From contig OX422223.1 in the NCBI GenBank assembly GCA_949130495.1, positions 78,985,251 to 79,049,250 on the forward strand: a stretch of DNA of 64,000 nucleotides, read 5' to 3'. Origin of the DNA: Sambucus nigra (Eukaryota > Streptophyta > Magnoliopsida > Dipsacales > Adoxaceae). Every line of letters starts with the position of its first letter. Positions within the stretch are counted from its first letter, which is position 1. The position numbers and the translations under genes were made by a program. Shown in pieces: positions 31,950-42,965 of this stretch. The notes beneath the pieces are model-generated. The model ran no database searches. It was not told the DNA's origin and saw nothing but the letters and a program-made list of their open reading frames with translations.

Positions 31950-32640
31950 TGTCTTGCAATATTAGTCACCACATATGAACCATACCATTTAGAGCCTAGC
32001 TACCCCTTGCCGAAATTTTTTGTTACAAGAGTGGCCCTCTTAGGACCAGGTCTCCCACCCTGCATTCCCTCTGATGGACTTTCTTATTGAAATATGAAGT
32101 TATTTTATGCTTGTAGGCTGCCAGCCGGACCATTGCAACCTCTATTTTCCCTTCTAACTCATCTAGAGACACCTTTAGACTTTATTCATTATCCCCTAGT
32201 TCAAATTATGATACCCTGTGTGTGGGTATTTTAACCTCAGTTGGGATTATAGACTCAATGCTAAAGATCAACGAAAAAGGAGTTCCCCTATTTGACCTTT
32301 GACTATGGTCATGTAAGCCCATAGAATGCTTGGAAATTATTTTGCCCATAGCCCCTTGACCTTCTCTAGTCTCCTCTTCAAACTATGGGAGATTATTTTG
32401 TTGGTAACTTCAACTTGTCCAATGGCTTGTGGGTGACTTGGGGATGAGTAGTGATTTCTTATGCCATAGCCTGAGTAGAACTCCCTGAATGTTGGGTTGT
32501 CAAATGGTTTGCCATTGTCTACGATGATGGACTTAGGTAGGCTAAACCTACAGATGATGTTCTTCCAGATGAATTTAGTGGACTTCTATATGATCTTATT
32601 CTCCTTTGGAGGGGTGAGTCATAACAGTGTTAGTTGTCAT
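31950..32640 (-). pseudogene. Tat-B integrase, core and C-terminal part
   Basis: On the minus strand from about 32590 the frame reads KFIWKNIICRFSLPKSIIVD, then NGKPFDNPTFREFYSGYGIR and QAIGQVEVTNKIIS. The second catalytic Asp (IVDNG) and the catalytic Glu (QVEVTNK) are present over about 60 stop-free codons. A frameshift near 32270 is followed by LEGKIEVAMVRLAAYKHKIT and CRVGDLVLR, the C-terminal DNA-binding region. The zinc-binding N-terminus and first catalytic Asp are missing: the sequence upstream passes within about 50 bases into the PBS. This is a large deletion from PBS to mid-integrase, so no enzyme is made. Confidence 0.78.
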
Positions 32641-32687
32641 ATCGAAGAGGGTCAGGTATGTATTTACGAGGAATAGAACTTGTCGTT

Positions 32688-32706
32688 CCCATAGACGAAG
32701 CCAAAC
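32688..32706 (-). other. Tat-B primer-binding site
   Basis: TTGGCTTCGTCTATGGGAA on the minus strand, just inside the 5' LTR; it compares with GTTGGCGTCGTCTGCGGGAA of Tat-A (56711-56730). Confidence 0.65.
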
Positions 32707-32709
32707 TGA

Positions 32710-32994
32710 TGAGTGTTAAAATTATAAGTGACTTTAGACACACAAGTGATCTCCTCTAGACCTTATAAGGGTAAGAGGAGAAAAGTGTCAAAGTAAAAAC
32801 AATGATTTACAGTGGTTCGGACGTCCAATGAGGGTCCCACGTCCATTTTCAAATATGTTCCACTGGTTTATTAGATTGCAAATGAGGTATTACAGTTTAA
32901 GAGACCTCTTGAGCTTTGGTTGATCGAGTTTGAGGTCTTACGGCCTTCGTCAACAGAACAGAGGACTTTAGGAAGTAACAGAATGACTTCTTTA
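32710..32994 (-). repeat. Tat-B 5' LTR, left piece
   Basis: Matches 16528 to about 16820 of the intact copy, then stops at the Tekay element. The LTR continues at 51636. Confidence 0.82.
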
Positions 32995-35831
32995 TGTAAT
33001 ACCCTGTATTTTTACGCATATTTATTTTATTATGAAATTATGGAAAATGGGGACTAATTAATTTAAAGGGAGAAAATTTAATTTGTAATTAATCTGATTT
33101 AATGGTAATAATTACTAGCGTGACGAGAGTTAGTAGTTATCGAAGTAATATTATAGCCGGGATGAGATACACGGTAGTCATGTTATAATTATTTGGGATG
33201 CGCGTATGAGTCGCGTCACCGGTATGTATTTGGGAGGTTAAAAAGGTAAATTATTTTTATAAAACTCGAATGACTATTTTGAGTGCGCCAAAGTGTCCGA
33301 AAGGGTCGAAATAGTCAGAACACTACTCGGGTATTTTATTTGGAGTCCGGGCATTTTAGCCCAAAACGACACCCCGGATGGGTCTTTTGGGATTTTTGGG
33401 TAATTAAATGGATGAAAATTGAGTTTAATTAAAATCATTGAGGGTTAGTGATCTATCAGTTTCAACTTACGTGAGAAAGAGATAAGAAGAGAGAGAGAAC
33501 CAAGGAAGAAGAAGACTCCATTGGAGCCCTAAGCCAAGAACTCGAACTTTCACACCAAAAATTACACCAGTGCGTAGATCGTGTCAAGAGGATCGTTCTC
33601 ATACCAATTTCAGCCCAAGAATCAGAAGTTCATTCCGAGGGAAGTGTTTATCTTCCTCCACTTTTAGCATATATTGTTCCTGTTAATTTATGTTTGATGA
33701 CATAAACTTGGTGCAATAAAAAAAACTTAGGTTTAATTAGACTGAATTGTGAAGAAACCTTATGAATTTGATATGGGTATGCATGTAGAGGTTTTGCCCT
33801 TGGTTGGACTAGTAAAATCTGGGAATTTTATGTCTTAATCACGAATTATAATAATAGTTTTGGACAATTAAAATTTTGAGTTCATATTTAAGAGACTTAT
33901 TAGAAATTAAAGAGATTGATGAATTCCAATTGATTATATAACGATTGGACCTTTGATTTGTATTAGAAAGTATCTTAGGGTGATTGGGATTAGTGTAGGA
34001 ACATTTAATTGGGTTGAGTATTTGTATGTTTTCGAAGATTAAAAGTTGAGAAAAATCGAAATTTGGAAGAACTGGGTCTGTCTGGAATTCTCGTTCGAAG
34101 ACCTGCCCAGGTCGTTCGAACGGCCTCGTTTGAACAAACCTTCAAATGTGATTTCCAACGACCTTTCTAACGCGTTGCTGAGTTCGTTCGAAGTGGGAAC
34201 TTCATTCGAACGAGAATCCTGGAACTTCTAACGAGATTCTAGATTGAGTTTTTAAGGTCCGTTCGAGTTAAAAACCATCCTAGGGTCATCCAAGTGAGTG
34301 TATTAACCTACGTGAGTAACGGGTGGCTTAAATTCTAAAGTGTTAGGGAATTAAGGGTGTAATGGTCCTCGGGGTATCAAATTTGTGTGAAAACCTAGGA
34401 GAGAATGTAAGTCATAGGGAGGTTATATATATTTACGGATATCGTGGAGAGTAATGGCATTAAGATTACTTACGCATCATAGTATTTGGGTTATGTGATT
34501 ACCTATTAATGTATATAAGTTGTGTGCATGCTTATTACTTGGAATATCATGTGTATGACATACCTAGCTAATGGATATAGAATGGGGGTTAGTGCGTTGT
34601 GGACGACCATATCTTGTGTGCCTTCGAGGCATTTTGAGTCGTACCACTCGGGCATGAAACCTAGGTACGGGATATCTGTGAGAACGATAGTGTTGACGGT
34701 CGGATGGGTGCGTAGGTATGTGCATAGCCCATCGGCTTGGGACTATATTAGCCTCCAATGTGTGTATATGTTCTACTGGTTCTTGAGAAATTAAATCTAT
34801 TGTCCTTTATGCGTGAGCGTTGCAATGGGACTAGATAGCCGAGTATGCCTAGCACCGGGGGTTTCTTATTTATGGGTGTTGTATAGATATATTTGTGTGT
34901 ATACATAGTGATATTTTATATATGTATACTAAATTCCTATTTTGTGTTTCTTGTTGGCTACTTTATTAAAGTATATACTTATTGGGTTACCAGTTGGGGA
35001 TAAAGTATACTATGAAAATGAATTATAACATCCTTAAACCTATTCCTAAATAATAGAAATATATTGATTTCGGATTATTTAGATATTGTATCCGGCATAG
35101 TGATTATCCTAACATGTAGTCAGGTAGAGTGACGAGACTCGTATGGGTAATCAGACTCGCTAGGTGTGCACATTAGATGAGAGGTGAGCATCTCAAGTGA
35201 GTACGCTAAGTTAACCTTGTAATATATGTGTTAATTAAATAAATTTAAGAACTTGCTATATTTTAAATGTTTTCTACTCGGGCTCTGACCCGTTTTTCTG
35301 CAAATCTCTTTTCTTGTCCTATTATTTTAGGTGTTCAACCACAGGGACACCAGACTTAGGAGATTACATTCATTTGTCGAGCTATAACTACTGTGAAAGT
35401 TACAGGATATTGCTAGTAGACGTTCCTGAGTCTATTGCTCCTTATCTATCAGTCAATTATTTCAGTTGGACATGTCGTCCCTCCTATTTTACATTCAGAG
35501 ATTTAGAGTTGTTTTATTCTATCATTAGACTTTGATTTCATGTTATTGGATTATTATATGGGATTTTGACTGGATTTGTTTATTCCAGTTCAGTTAGTTC
35601 TTACCTTATACTATTGTGATGTATGGTGATGTTTAGATATTACCCTTTAATGATGATGGTTAATAACAAGATAAAATTTTGACACCAACCTTTTTAAATA
35701 TTAGGTGATTAGTTTTTATTAAATTAAAAGTTGAGTTTTCGATGGTGATGCATCATCTGAACCAACTTGATATTTTAAAATTAATTAATTATGGAATGAT
35801 CACCCGATAATTAATTAAGCGGGGTGTCACA
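32995..35831 (+). repeat. Tekay 5' LTR
   Basis: TGTAATACCCTG...GCGGGGTGTCACA, 2837 bp. It is closely related in ends and length to the solo LTR at 9082-11970. It holds CGTTCGAACG-like words at 34090-34265. Confidence 0.9.
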
Positions 35832-35833
35832 GG

Positions 35834-35845
35834 TGGTATCAGAGC
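35834..35845 (+). other. Tekay primer-binding site
   Basis: TGGTATCAGAGC, complementary to the 3' end of initiator methionine tRNA, two bases after the LTR end. Confidence 0.93.
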
Positions 35846-36013
35846 ATCAGGCTTTAGTGTCCTTAGGATCTGTACGGCTTGTTATGTTTTCGTGTAGTGT
35901 CCTTTGATATAGATCCTTATATTTTAGGATTGTTGTACTCTTTATGCATTTTACGTTCTTCAGCTACTTTGAGATAATAACTGTATACTTATGAAACTTT
36001 GTTCTCCTTTCAG

Positions 36014-37110
36014 ATGCCTCCTAGACGTGCACAGAGAGTTCCCAGGGATGCCCAGCCTGAGCCTCAGCCTGCTCTAGCTTAGGGTATGATGAATGCCACC
36101 GAAGTTTTCGCCATTGTAGCTCAGGCTGTGAATGCCGCATTGGAAGTTTTGCAACAGGCACCACCTCAGGCACTGATGGTGGCTCCCGTTCAGGCCTAGG
36201 CCTTCCCGTATGCTTGGGAATGTGTTAGGGATCCCTTCCAGAAGGCGTATCCTCCGAAATTTACAGGGAGCTCCGATGTGGTGGTAGCGAGCCAATGGAA
36301 GAAGGATATCCAGAGGCACTTGAGGATGCATGAGTGCACGGAGGTGCAAAGTCAGATACTGGCCATGTTCAAGTTAGTGGGAGCAGCACTGCAGTGTTGG
36401 GAGTCTATTACCACCATTGAGGAGAGAGACGCACTCACTATTCGAGACTTTTGGGTGCGATTCGACCGTAAATATTTTCCCTCGACCGTCCAGACAGAGA
36501 TGAGACGAAAATTGGTGAACTTGAAACAGGAGGGAAAGACCGTGGCAAAATATGAGGCAGAGTTTATCAACCTTCTGAACATTATACCGGATGAAATCCT
36601 GACTGAGGAGAAGAAGATTCAGTGTTTTATGGATTGGTTGACATGGAGGATTCGCCAGCATTTGATAGTCAATCTTTATTTTTCCACCTATTCGAGCGTG
36701 GTTAATGCAGCACTACCCACTGCCAGGACCACCGTTTTCATCTGAAAGAGATTAAGCGAGTAGGAAAGTCCAGCCAGCAGGGCAGGACGGGAGGAAATAG
36801 TTCCAGTGGGGTACAGGCAGTTCAGGGTCAGCATAGGCACAGTGACCAGGGTTCCCAGTAGGGGGATCCTAAGAGGTTCAAATCAAGAGGTTTTAGACAT
36901 GGGAAGGGAGGCTTTCGACATGACCAGCAAGGTCAGGACGGCCATCAGGGCCAGCAGCAGGTTCAGCACGGCCAGAATGGCCAAGGGAGGGGTGGTAACG
37001 GCCATCAGGGTCGGGACAGCAGAGACAGAGGGGAGGACCCTTCCCAGGGAGATGTTTCACGTGTGGCAATATTGGCCACAAGTGTCAAGACTGCCCTCAA
37101 AAGGGTAGAG
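36014..37110 (+). pseudogene. Tekay gag
   Basis: The frame opens at ATG 36014 (MPPRRAQRVPRDAQPEPQPA). It has TAG codons soon after (about 36080 and 36197), then stays open at 36200-36742 with the gag core: FTGSSDVVVASQWKKDIQRH, LQCWESITTIEE, FWVRFDRKYFP and LKQEGKTVAKYEAEF. It breaks at about 36742. A CCHC zinc knuckle is retained further on: CFTCGNIGHKCQDCP at 37053-37097. Gag forms the virus-like particle and binds element RNA in intact relatives. It is about the usual chromovirus gag length (300-350 codons) but interrupted. Confidence 0.85.
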
Positions 37111-37301
37111 GCCAGCAGTAGCAGGGCTCTCGCCAGGAGCCCGAGAGACTATTATTTCCCGCAGCTCTCCCAGCACCCTCACAGATGCCAGCACTGCCAC
37201 CCATTCCAATCGCCCCGGTTCAGCAGGGACAGCTTCAGTACGGACGAGTCTACAATCTTCATTAGGCCATTGTCCCGCAGTACCCACCCGCGATTGAGGG
37301 T

Positions 37302-37850
37302 ATGTTTTCTATCCAATGGACTTTAGGGCGCATTTTATTTTACACAGGGGACACACACTATTTTATTGCCACGGAGTTTGCACGTACTGTGATATTATTT
37401 GGTACAGCAGAGAGTACGGTCAATTGTGTGGATTCGCCGTTGAGTAGGGGTTTCGTTATTTCTTTTATTTATCGGGGAGTGGGTATAGAGATTGGGATGT
37501 TTATCTTACCCGCTGACATGCTCGTATTGGATATGTCCGAGTATGACGCGATTGTAGGTATGGATTGGCTTGTCAGGTATAAGGTCATGATTGACTATTT
37601 TAGTAAGAGTATAGTTTTTGCCATACCCGGTCAAGAGATGTTCCTGGTGGTGATGCCTCGCTCTGAGGGAGGATCGTCCACTCATTTATACTATATAGAG
37701 GAGGAGACCTTTACGGAGGTGGTGATACCACTTGATTCGATTCCTATTGTTCGAGAGTTTGCTGAGGTGTTTCAGGAGATTCCGGGGTTACCTCCGAGTA
37801 GAGAGATAGACTTCATCACTGATTTAGCTATGGGCACTCGATCGATAGCC
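37302..37850 (+). pseudogene. Tekay aspartic protease and linker
   Basis: The protease block ALFDTGASHSFI of this lineage appears as ILFYTGDTHYFI: the catalytic Asp is Tyr and the small residue after Gly is Asp. The rest of the fold is visible (GVGIEIGMFILPADMLVLDM, EYDAIVGMDWLVRYKVMIDY). The linker EVFQEIPGLPPSREIDF leads into RT. The frame is open across 37302-37901, so loss of the catalytic residue, rather than stops, inactivates it. In intact elements it cleaves the gag-pol precursor. Confidence 0.82.
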
Positions 37851-38590
37851 CGCGCACCTTACCATATAGCTCCAGCAAAGATGAGGGAGTTACATTACTA
37901 GATTGAGCAGTTTTTGGGGTAGGGGTTTATCCGTTGGAGTACATCATTGTGGGGTGCCCCGTACTGTTCGTTAAGAAGAGGGATGGATCGTTGAGGTTAT
38001 GTGTTGATTACCCGGAGTTGAATAAAGTCAAGATACAAAACAATATTCGTTGCCTCAAATCGATGACTTATTCGACCAGTTGAGAGGAGAGGCCTTATTC
38101 TCAAAGATTGACTTGAGATCGGGATACCATCAGTTGCGTATCAGGGAGCAGGATGTGTCGAATGTTGTCTTCTTGACGAGATATGGTTCCTATGAATTCA
38201 TGGTTATGCCTTTCGGGCTAACCAACGCCCCAGCTGTGTTTATGGACTTTATGAACAGAGTGTTCAGAGAGTTCCTGGACCAGTTTGCCATCGTCTTCAT
38301 AGATGACATTTCGATGTACTCGCAGACCGAGGAAGAGCATGCCGAGCACTTGAGGCAGGTTTTGCAGACATTGTGTCAGCATGAGGTACACAAAATACGA
38401 GAAATGTGGATTTTGGATGAAGGAGGTCCATTTTTGGGGGCATATCATCTCTGACAGAGGGATATCATTGGATCTGGGGAAGGTGTCAGCGGTGAGGGAG
38501 TGGGGATAGCCGACAACACCGACCGAGATACACAGTTTCTTAGGTTTAGCCGGATACTATAGGAGGTTCATTCGATAGCGGGTCCGTTGA
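37850..38590 (+). pseudogene. Tekay reverse transcriptase
   Basis: It begins with RAPYHIAPAKMRELHY, then a TAG at about 37900 and a frameshifted block (GFIRW...WGAP). The open section 38050-38454 has [39 protein letters not shown] and the catalytic FIDDI (38296-38310, equivalent to YVDD). A frameshift at about 38390 is followed by [17 protein letters not shown] and [13 protein letters not shown]. At least three breaks make it inactive. Confidence 0.88.
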
Positions 38591-39090
38591 CATACCTAAC
38601 TTGCAAAGGGGTGTCGTTTATTTGGAGTGACGCCTGTCAGTTAGCCTTTGATGAGTTGAAAGATAAGTTAACCTCAGCACCAGTGTTAGCATTACCTAGG
38701 CCGGGAGTGGAGTATCTAGTCTACACTGATGCGTCCTTATTAGGACTTGGAGGTATACTTCAGCAGGAGGATCAGGTTATAGCTTATGCTTCCCGTAAGC
38801 TTAAGCCTCACGAGAGGAATTACCCCACCCAGGATTTAGAGTTGGCGGCGGTGGTGTTTGCACTTCGGATTCAGAGACATTACCTCCTGGGGGAGAAATT
38901 TCTCTTGTTCACAGATCACAAGTCATTACAGTATCTCTTCACATAAAAGGAGTTGAATATGCATCAGCGCCGGTGGCTTGAGTTTGTGGAGGATTATCAT
39001 TTTGATATCCAATATCACTCGGGAAAGGCTAACGTGGTAGCAAACGCATTGAGCCCTAGGCCGGTAGGGGAGGTGGACGAAGTGTGGAAA
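38587..39090 (+). pseudogene. Tekay RNase H
   Basis: [20 protein letters not shown], then [15 protein letters not shown] with the first catalytic Asp, [18 protein letters not shown] and [16 protein letters not shown] at 38944 replaces the expected Gln codon. The frame continues [20 protein letters not shown], then [19 protein letters not shown], the usual RNase H-integrase junction. In intact elements it degrades the RNA strand during cDNA synthesis. Confidence 0.85.
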
Positions 39091-39153
39091 GTGCAATGGA
39101 AGGAGTTAGGGAACCAGGATGCGGTGACTCGATCGTTAATGTCTGTGATGATG

Positions 39154-39161
39154 GTTATGCC
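39154..39161. repeat. Target duplication left of the hAT MITE
   Basis: GTTATGCC, repeated exactly at 39607-39614. Confidence 0.9.
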
Positions 39162-39606
39162 TAGGGGTGGCAATTCGGGCCAATGGGCCGTGTTTGGTTC
39201 TGGCCCGACACGACTCGATTTTATCAGCCCGAACACGACACGACACGACGTCGTGTTTATTTTTACCAACCCGAACACGACCCGTTAATAAAATGACCCG
39301 ATGTGAATAGCACGATAAAAAACAATCGTGTCAATTTGACACGATTGGCACGGTACGACATGATAACCCGTCAATTTAACAACATGACAACCCGTCAATT
39401 TACTATATCCATTTGGTTCTAAATTGGGTCGTGTCAATTGGGCTCTAACGGGTCATTGTCCGGCCAATTTCGTGTTAATTTCTTGGCACGAACACGATAC
39501 GACCCGCTAACGGGCTTAAAAAATCAGGCCCGAACACGAAAAGCTATTTTAATTTCGTGTTGGATCGTGTCATGTTATCATGTTCGGGTCCGAATTGCCA
39601 CCCCTA
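39162..39606. mobile_element. hAT-type MITE, 445 bp, inside Tekay integrase
   Basis: The terminal inverted repeats TAGGGGTGGCAATTCGG and CCGAATTGCCACCCCTA are perfect over 17 bp, with an exact 8-bp target duplication GTTATGCC outside. The interior is full of CGACACGAC, GTGTCAATTTGACAC and CCCGTCAA words in both orientations, and it can fold along most of its length. No transposase. Perfect ends and duplication suggest it is among the youngest insertions here. The frames 39015-39278 and 39438-39653 only read through it. Confidence 0.94.
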
Positions 39607-39614
39607 GTTATGCC
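39607..39614. repeat. Target duplication right of the hAT MITE
   Basis: GTTATGCC, matching 39154-39161; the Tekay reading frame resumes here. Confidence 0.9.
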
Positions 39615-40545
39615 CCAGATTATTACGAGAGTAGTACAGTCTCAGGCAGCTGATCCGTTCTGCCAAAGTCAGATAGTGAAGCTTCTAGCAGAGGGGGCCA
39701 AGTCTTATACCATGGGTTCAGTTGGGGGTCTACGTTTCAATGGAATATTGGTTGTTCCTGAGGGGGAAGACTTGCGACACGAGGTGATGACAGAGTCGCA
39801 CGGTTCACGATTTACGGTACATCTCGATGGGGATAAGATGTATCGAGATATGCGTAGACAGTGCTGGTGGAGCGGGATGAAGAAGGATATTGCCGAGTTA
39901 GTCTCGAAATGTGTCCCTTATCAGTTGGTAAAGGTGGACCATCATATACCGGCGATACTTCTACAGGCATTAGAGGTTCCTATGTGTAAATGGGAGAGCA
40001 TTTCCATGAACTTCATCACAGGATTACCTACATCACAGAGGGGTCACGATTCGATATGGGTGCTGACCAAGGTAGCCCACTTTCTGCCAGCCAGGACAGA
40101 TATTCATAGCAGAGATATTGAGACTCCACGGAGTGCCTCTCAACATCGTGTATGACAGAGATAAGGTGTTTGTGTCTCGATTTTGGGAGAGTTTCCAGGA
40201 GGCAATGGGTACGGAGTTGCGATTGAGCACAGCCTATCACCCGCAGACGGCTGGTCAGACCGAGCGAACAAAACAGATGTTAGAGTACATGTTGCATATG
40301 TGCATTATTAATTTTGGCGGAGGCTGGGAGCAGTACCTTCCGCTGGTGGAGTTTGCCTATACCAACTCCTACCAGGTTACTATCGGTATGGCTCCATTCG
40401 AGCACTATACGACAGACCTTGTTGGTTAGAGGTGGGGGACAACAAGCTACTTGGTCCTGAGGTGATTCAGGACACCTCGACAAGGATAAAGTTGATACAA
40501 AGCCGTATTCGGGTTGCTCAGGATCGACAGAAGAGCTATGCTGAC

Positions 40546-41030
40546 GCTAAATGGTATTTTCGAGAGTTCAACATTGGGGATCAGGTGTGTTACTTCGGGT
40601 GTCTCCTATGAAGGGAGTTATGCGTTTTGGCAAGAAGGGAAAGTTGGCGCCTTGGTATGTAGGGCCATTCCCCATTATCGAGAGGATTGGGTCAGTTGCT
40701 TATAGACTTGGGTTACCGGAGCACTTGCATAGGGTCCATGACGTGTTCCATATCTCTTTGCTAAGGAGATTTCTTCGAGATGATTTGGCCCATCATCACA
40801 TTGCGTTGGAAGAGATTGACTTACAACCTGATAGCTCCTACGAGGAGGGGTCGATTGCTATCCTAGACCGTAGGGAGAGGAAGTTGAGGTCGAAGATAGT
40901 ACCACTAGTCCGTGTTTAGTGGTGGCACCATAATATTGAGTAATCAACCTGGGAGCGCGAGGATGACATGCGTGAACGTTATCCAGAGTTATTCTTGTCA
41001 GGTATATTTCCATTTCCGAATTCGAGATGA
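40546..41030 (+). pseudogene. Tekay integrase C-terminus and chromodomain
   Basis: MRFGKKGKLAPWYVGPFPII and RVHDVFHISLLRRF are the integrase C-terminal GPY/F region. The chromodomain follows at about 40855-41000: RRERKLRSKIVPLVRV, a TAG, WWHHNIE, a TAA, then STWEREDDMRERYPELF. The aromatic and acidic positions of the fold remain, but two in-frame stops lie inside it. Chromodomains are thought to direct insertion to marked heterochromatin, which fits this locus. Confidence 0.85.
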
Positions 41031-41040
41031 AATTATGTCA

Positions 41041-41054
41041 TTAGGGGGAAAGTA
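41041..41054 (+). other. Tekay polypurine tract
   Basis: TTAGGGGGAAAGTA directly before the 3' LTR start TGTAATACC. Confidence 0.85.
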
Positions 41055-41722
41055 TGTAATACCCCGTATTTTTACGCATATTTATTTTATTATGAAATTA
41101 TGGAAAATGGGGATTAATTAACTTAAAGGGAGAAAATTTAATTTGTAATTAATCCGATTTGATGGTAATAATTACTAGCGTGACGAGAGTTAGTAGTAAT
41201 CGAAGTAATATTATGGTCGGGATGAGATACACGACAGTCATGTCATAATTATTTGGCACGCGCATATGAGTCGTGTCACCGATATGTATTTGGGGGTTAA
41301 AAAGGTAAATTATTTTTATATAGCTCGAATGACTATTTTGAGTGCTCCAGAGTGTCCGAAAGGATCGAAATAGTCGGAAAACACTACACGGGTATTTTAT
41401 TTTGAGTCCGGAATATTTTAGCCCAAAACGACACCCCGAAGGGGTATTTTGGTCTTTGGGGATTTTTGGGTAATTAAATGGATGAAAATTGGGTTTAATT
41501 AAAATCATTGAGGGTTAGTGGTCTGTCAGTTTCAACTTGCATGAGAAAGATAGAAGAAGAGAGAGAGAACCAAGGAAGAAGAAGACTCCATAGGAGCCCT
41601 AAGCCAAGAACTCTTGCTTTCACACCAAAAATTACACCAGCGCGTAGATCGTGTCAAGAGGATCGTTCCCATACCAATTTCAGCCAAGAAATTATAAGTT
41701 CATTCTGAGGCAAGTGTTTATC
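41055..41722 (+). repeat. Tekay 3' LTR, left piece
   Basis: Matches 32995-33662 of the 5' LTR up to AAGTGTTTATC. It then ends at the rearranged junction of Athila-B. The part equivalent to 33663-35549 (about 1.9 kb) is missing from this LTR. Confidence 0.88.
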
Positions 41723-41758
41723 AAAATTAATCATTATATCTAAGGTATGAGGTCAACT
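41720..41758. other. Two templated filler segments at the junction
   Basis: 41720-41736 is identical to 50200-50216 (17 bp, Athila-B 5' LTR, same orientation). 41732-41758 is identical to 52409-52435 (27 bp, Tat-B 5' LTR). They overlap by CATTA. The second overlaps the following inverted segment by CAACT. Confidence 0.8.
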
Positions 41759-42740
41759 TGTTTTCGCATACATAATACGTATTTACATGCTTCTAGCTAA
41801 TTTCATCATGAATTCCTACACATGCAACGTCATTATTTCATGCATTAATGAATTTAACATGTCAGGCTAGGTTTTTCAAGGTTGGGATGCATGAACCCAA
41901 CCTGATGTGTTAGTGCATGTGTATAACGTCGATCCGATGAATGTAATGATTAATTTTGATCGTATCGCGTAATTTCATAAGAATTGTAGATCTTTATATC
42001 TCGTTTGCCTATGGGTACTCGTGATGATTTAGAGTACAATTTGAGTGTAATTACCGCGATACCGATTTACTCATCCTCAGATTAGGTATGACGCGGGCTT
42101 GAACCTCGTATACATAATGCTTGGGAGTACTAAATTCCGGGTTTGAATTAATCGGATAAATTTATGATTGACGTTGTCACTGCATTACACTAGGGTTGGG
42201 GGATTGTATTCCCATCCCGTTTTCTCATCATTTAGTTAAAAGTTTCAATTCAACCCTTCATTCTTCATTTAGATAATTTAGTTAGTTGCATTTTTCATTA
42301 TACTTTCGTAATTGCATTTAGTTTAATCAATCCCAAAAGACCAAATCAATTTTTTTCTTTTCTTCTTAGAGTCAACGTTAGGATTCCTCTATCTTATCCC
42401 GTCGTCACAACTCCGTTGTCCTTTTTCCCTGAGGATCGATACCCGACTTGTCGGATTATTACTTGAACGACAGGCTTGCACTTGAGCCTAGAGAGTACAC
42501 ACCTTAGAGACACATTCTGAGTCGTGTCAAGTTTTTGGCGCCGTTGCCGGGGAATTAGGTAGACTTAGGATTAGATCGAGTTAATCCAAAACTTTGACCA
42601 AAAATTCAAAAAATAATAAAAAATAATAAAAAATAATAAAAATCCAAAAAGATTCACAATCATCATCTCTCCTGAGCTTAATGAAAAATTCCGAAACCAC
42701 TTCCACACCTCATAATACTCCCACCCATATTCACGAAAAT
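41754..42740 (+). repeat. Inverted copy of Athila-B LTR, PBS and gag start
   Basis: Reverse complement of 49421-50406, near-identical. It includes the LTR end GAGTCGTGTCA (about 42518-42528), the PBS TTTTTGGCGCCGTTGCCGGG, and the first codons of gag (ATGAAAAATTCC at about 42680). It joins the direct-orientation LTR at the shared octamer ACGAAAAT (42733-42740). With its source it forms a nearly 1-kb inverted repeat about 6.7 kb apart. Confidence 0.85.
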
Positions 42741-42965
42741 GCCCTTGAACTTGCCTTCTTAGCTTTTCTTGCACTGTCTTGCTTCCTCTGTTGCACTGCT
42801 TGCATAATTAACCTGTAAAACCAATAAGAGAAGCACGAAACACGAAATACTCGCCAACGAAGGTTAGTAGCATAAATGTGAATCAAATCCATATCTGTTA
42901 CATCACTCGGGTTCACAAAAGTACTGAAATTAGGGGAATAAATATACAATATTTATGCCCAATCA
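42736..42965 (-). repeat. Athila-B 3' LTR remnant
   Basis: Matches 51110-51340 and ends TGCCCAATCA, directly followed by the polypurine tract. Only the first 230 bp of the LTR (coding-strand start TGATTGGGCATAAATATTG) remain in this orientation. Confidence 0.85.

Larger units (their letters stand above)
39091..40545 (+). pseudogene. Tekay integrase, interrupted by a hAT MITE
   Basis: The linker (39091-39161) is split by the MITE at 39162-39606 and resumes at 39607. The zinc-binding domain reads ESHGSRFTVHLDGDKMYRDM and CWWSGMKKDIAELVSKCVPY; the second Cys is Tyr. The core starts WESISMNFITGLP, where the first catalytic Asp (MDF) is Asn. A frameshift at about 40115 leads into MRLHGVPLNIVYDRDKVFVS (second Asp) and HPQTAGQTERTKQML (Glu present). 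The open part ends at 40429. Two altered key residues, a frameshift and the MITE rule out activity. Confidence 0.85.

Noticed and set aside
35834..35845. tRNA-like TGGTATCAGAGC
   Set aside because: It is a retroelement primer-binding site; no tRNA cloverleaf surrounds it.
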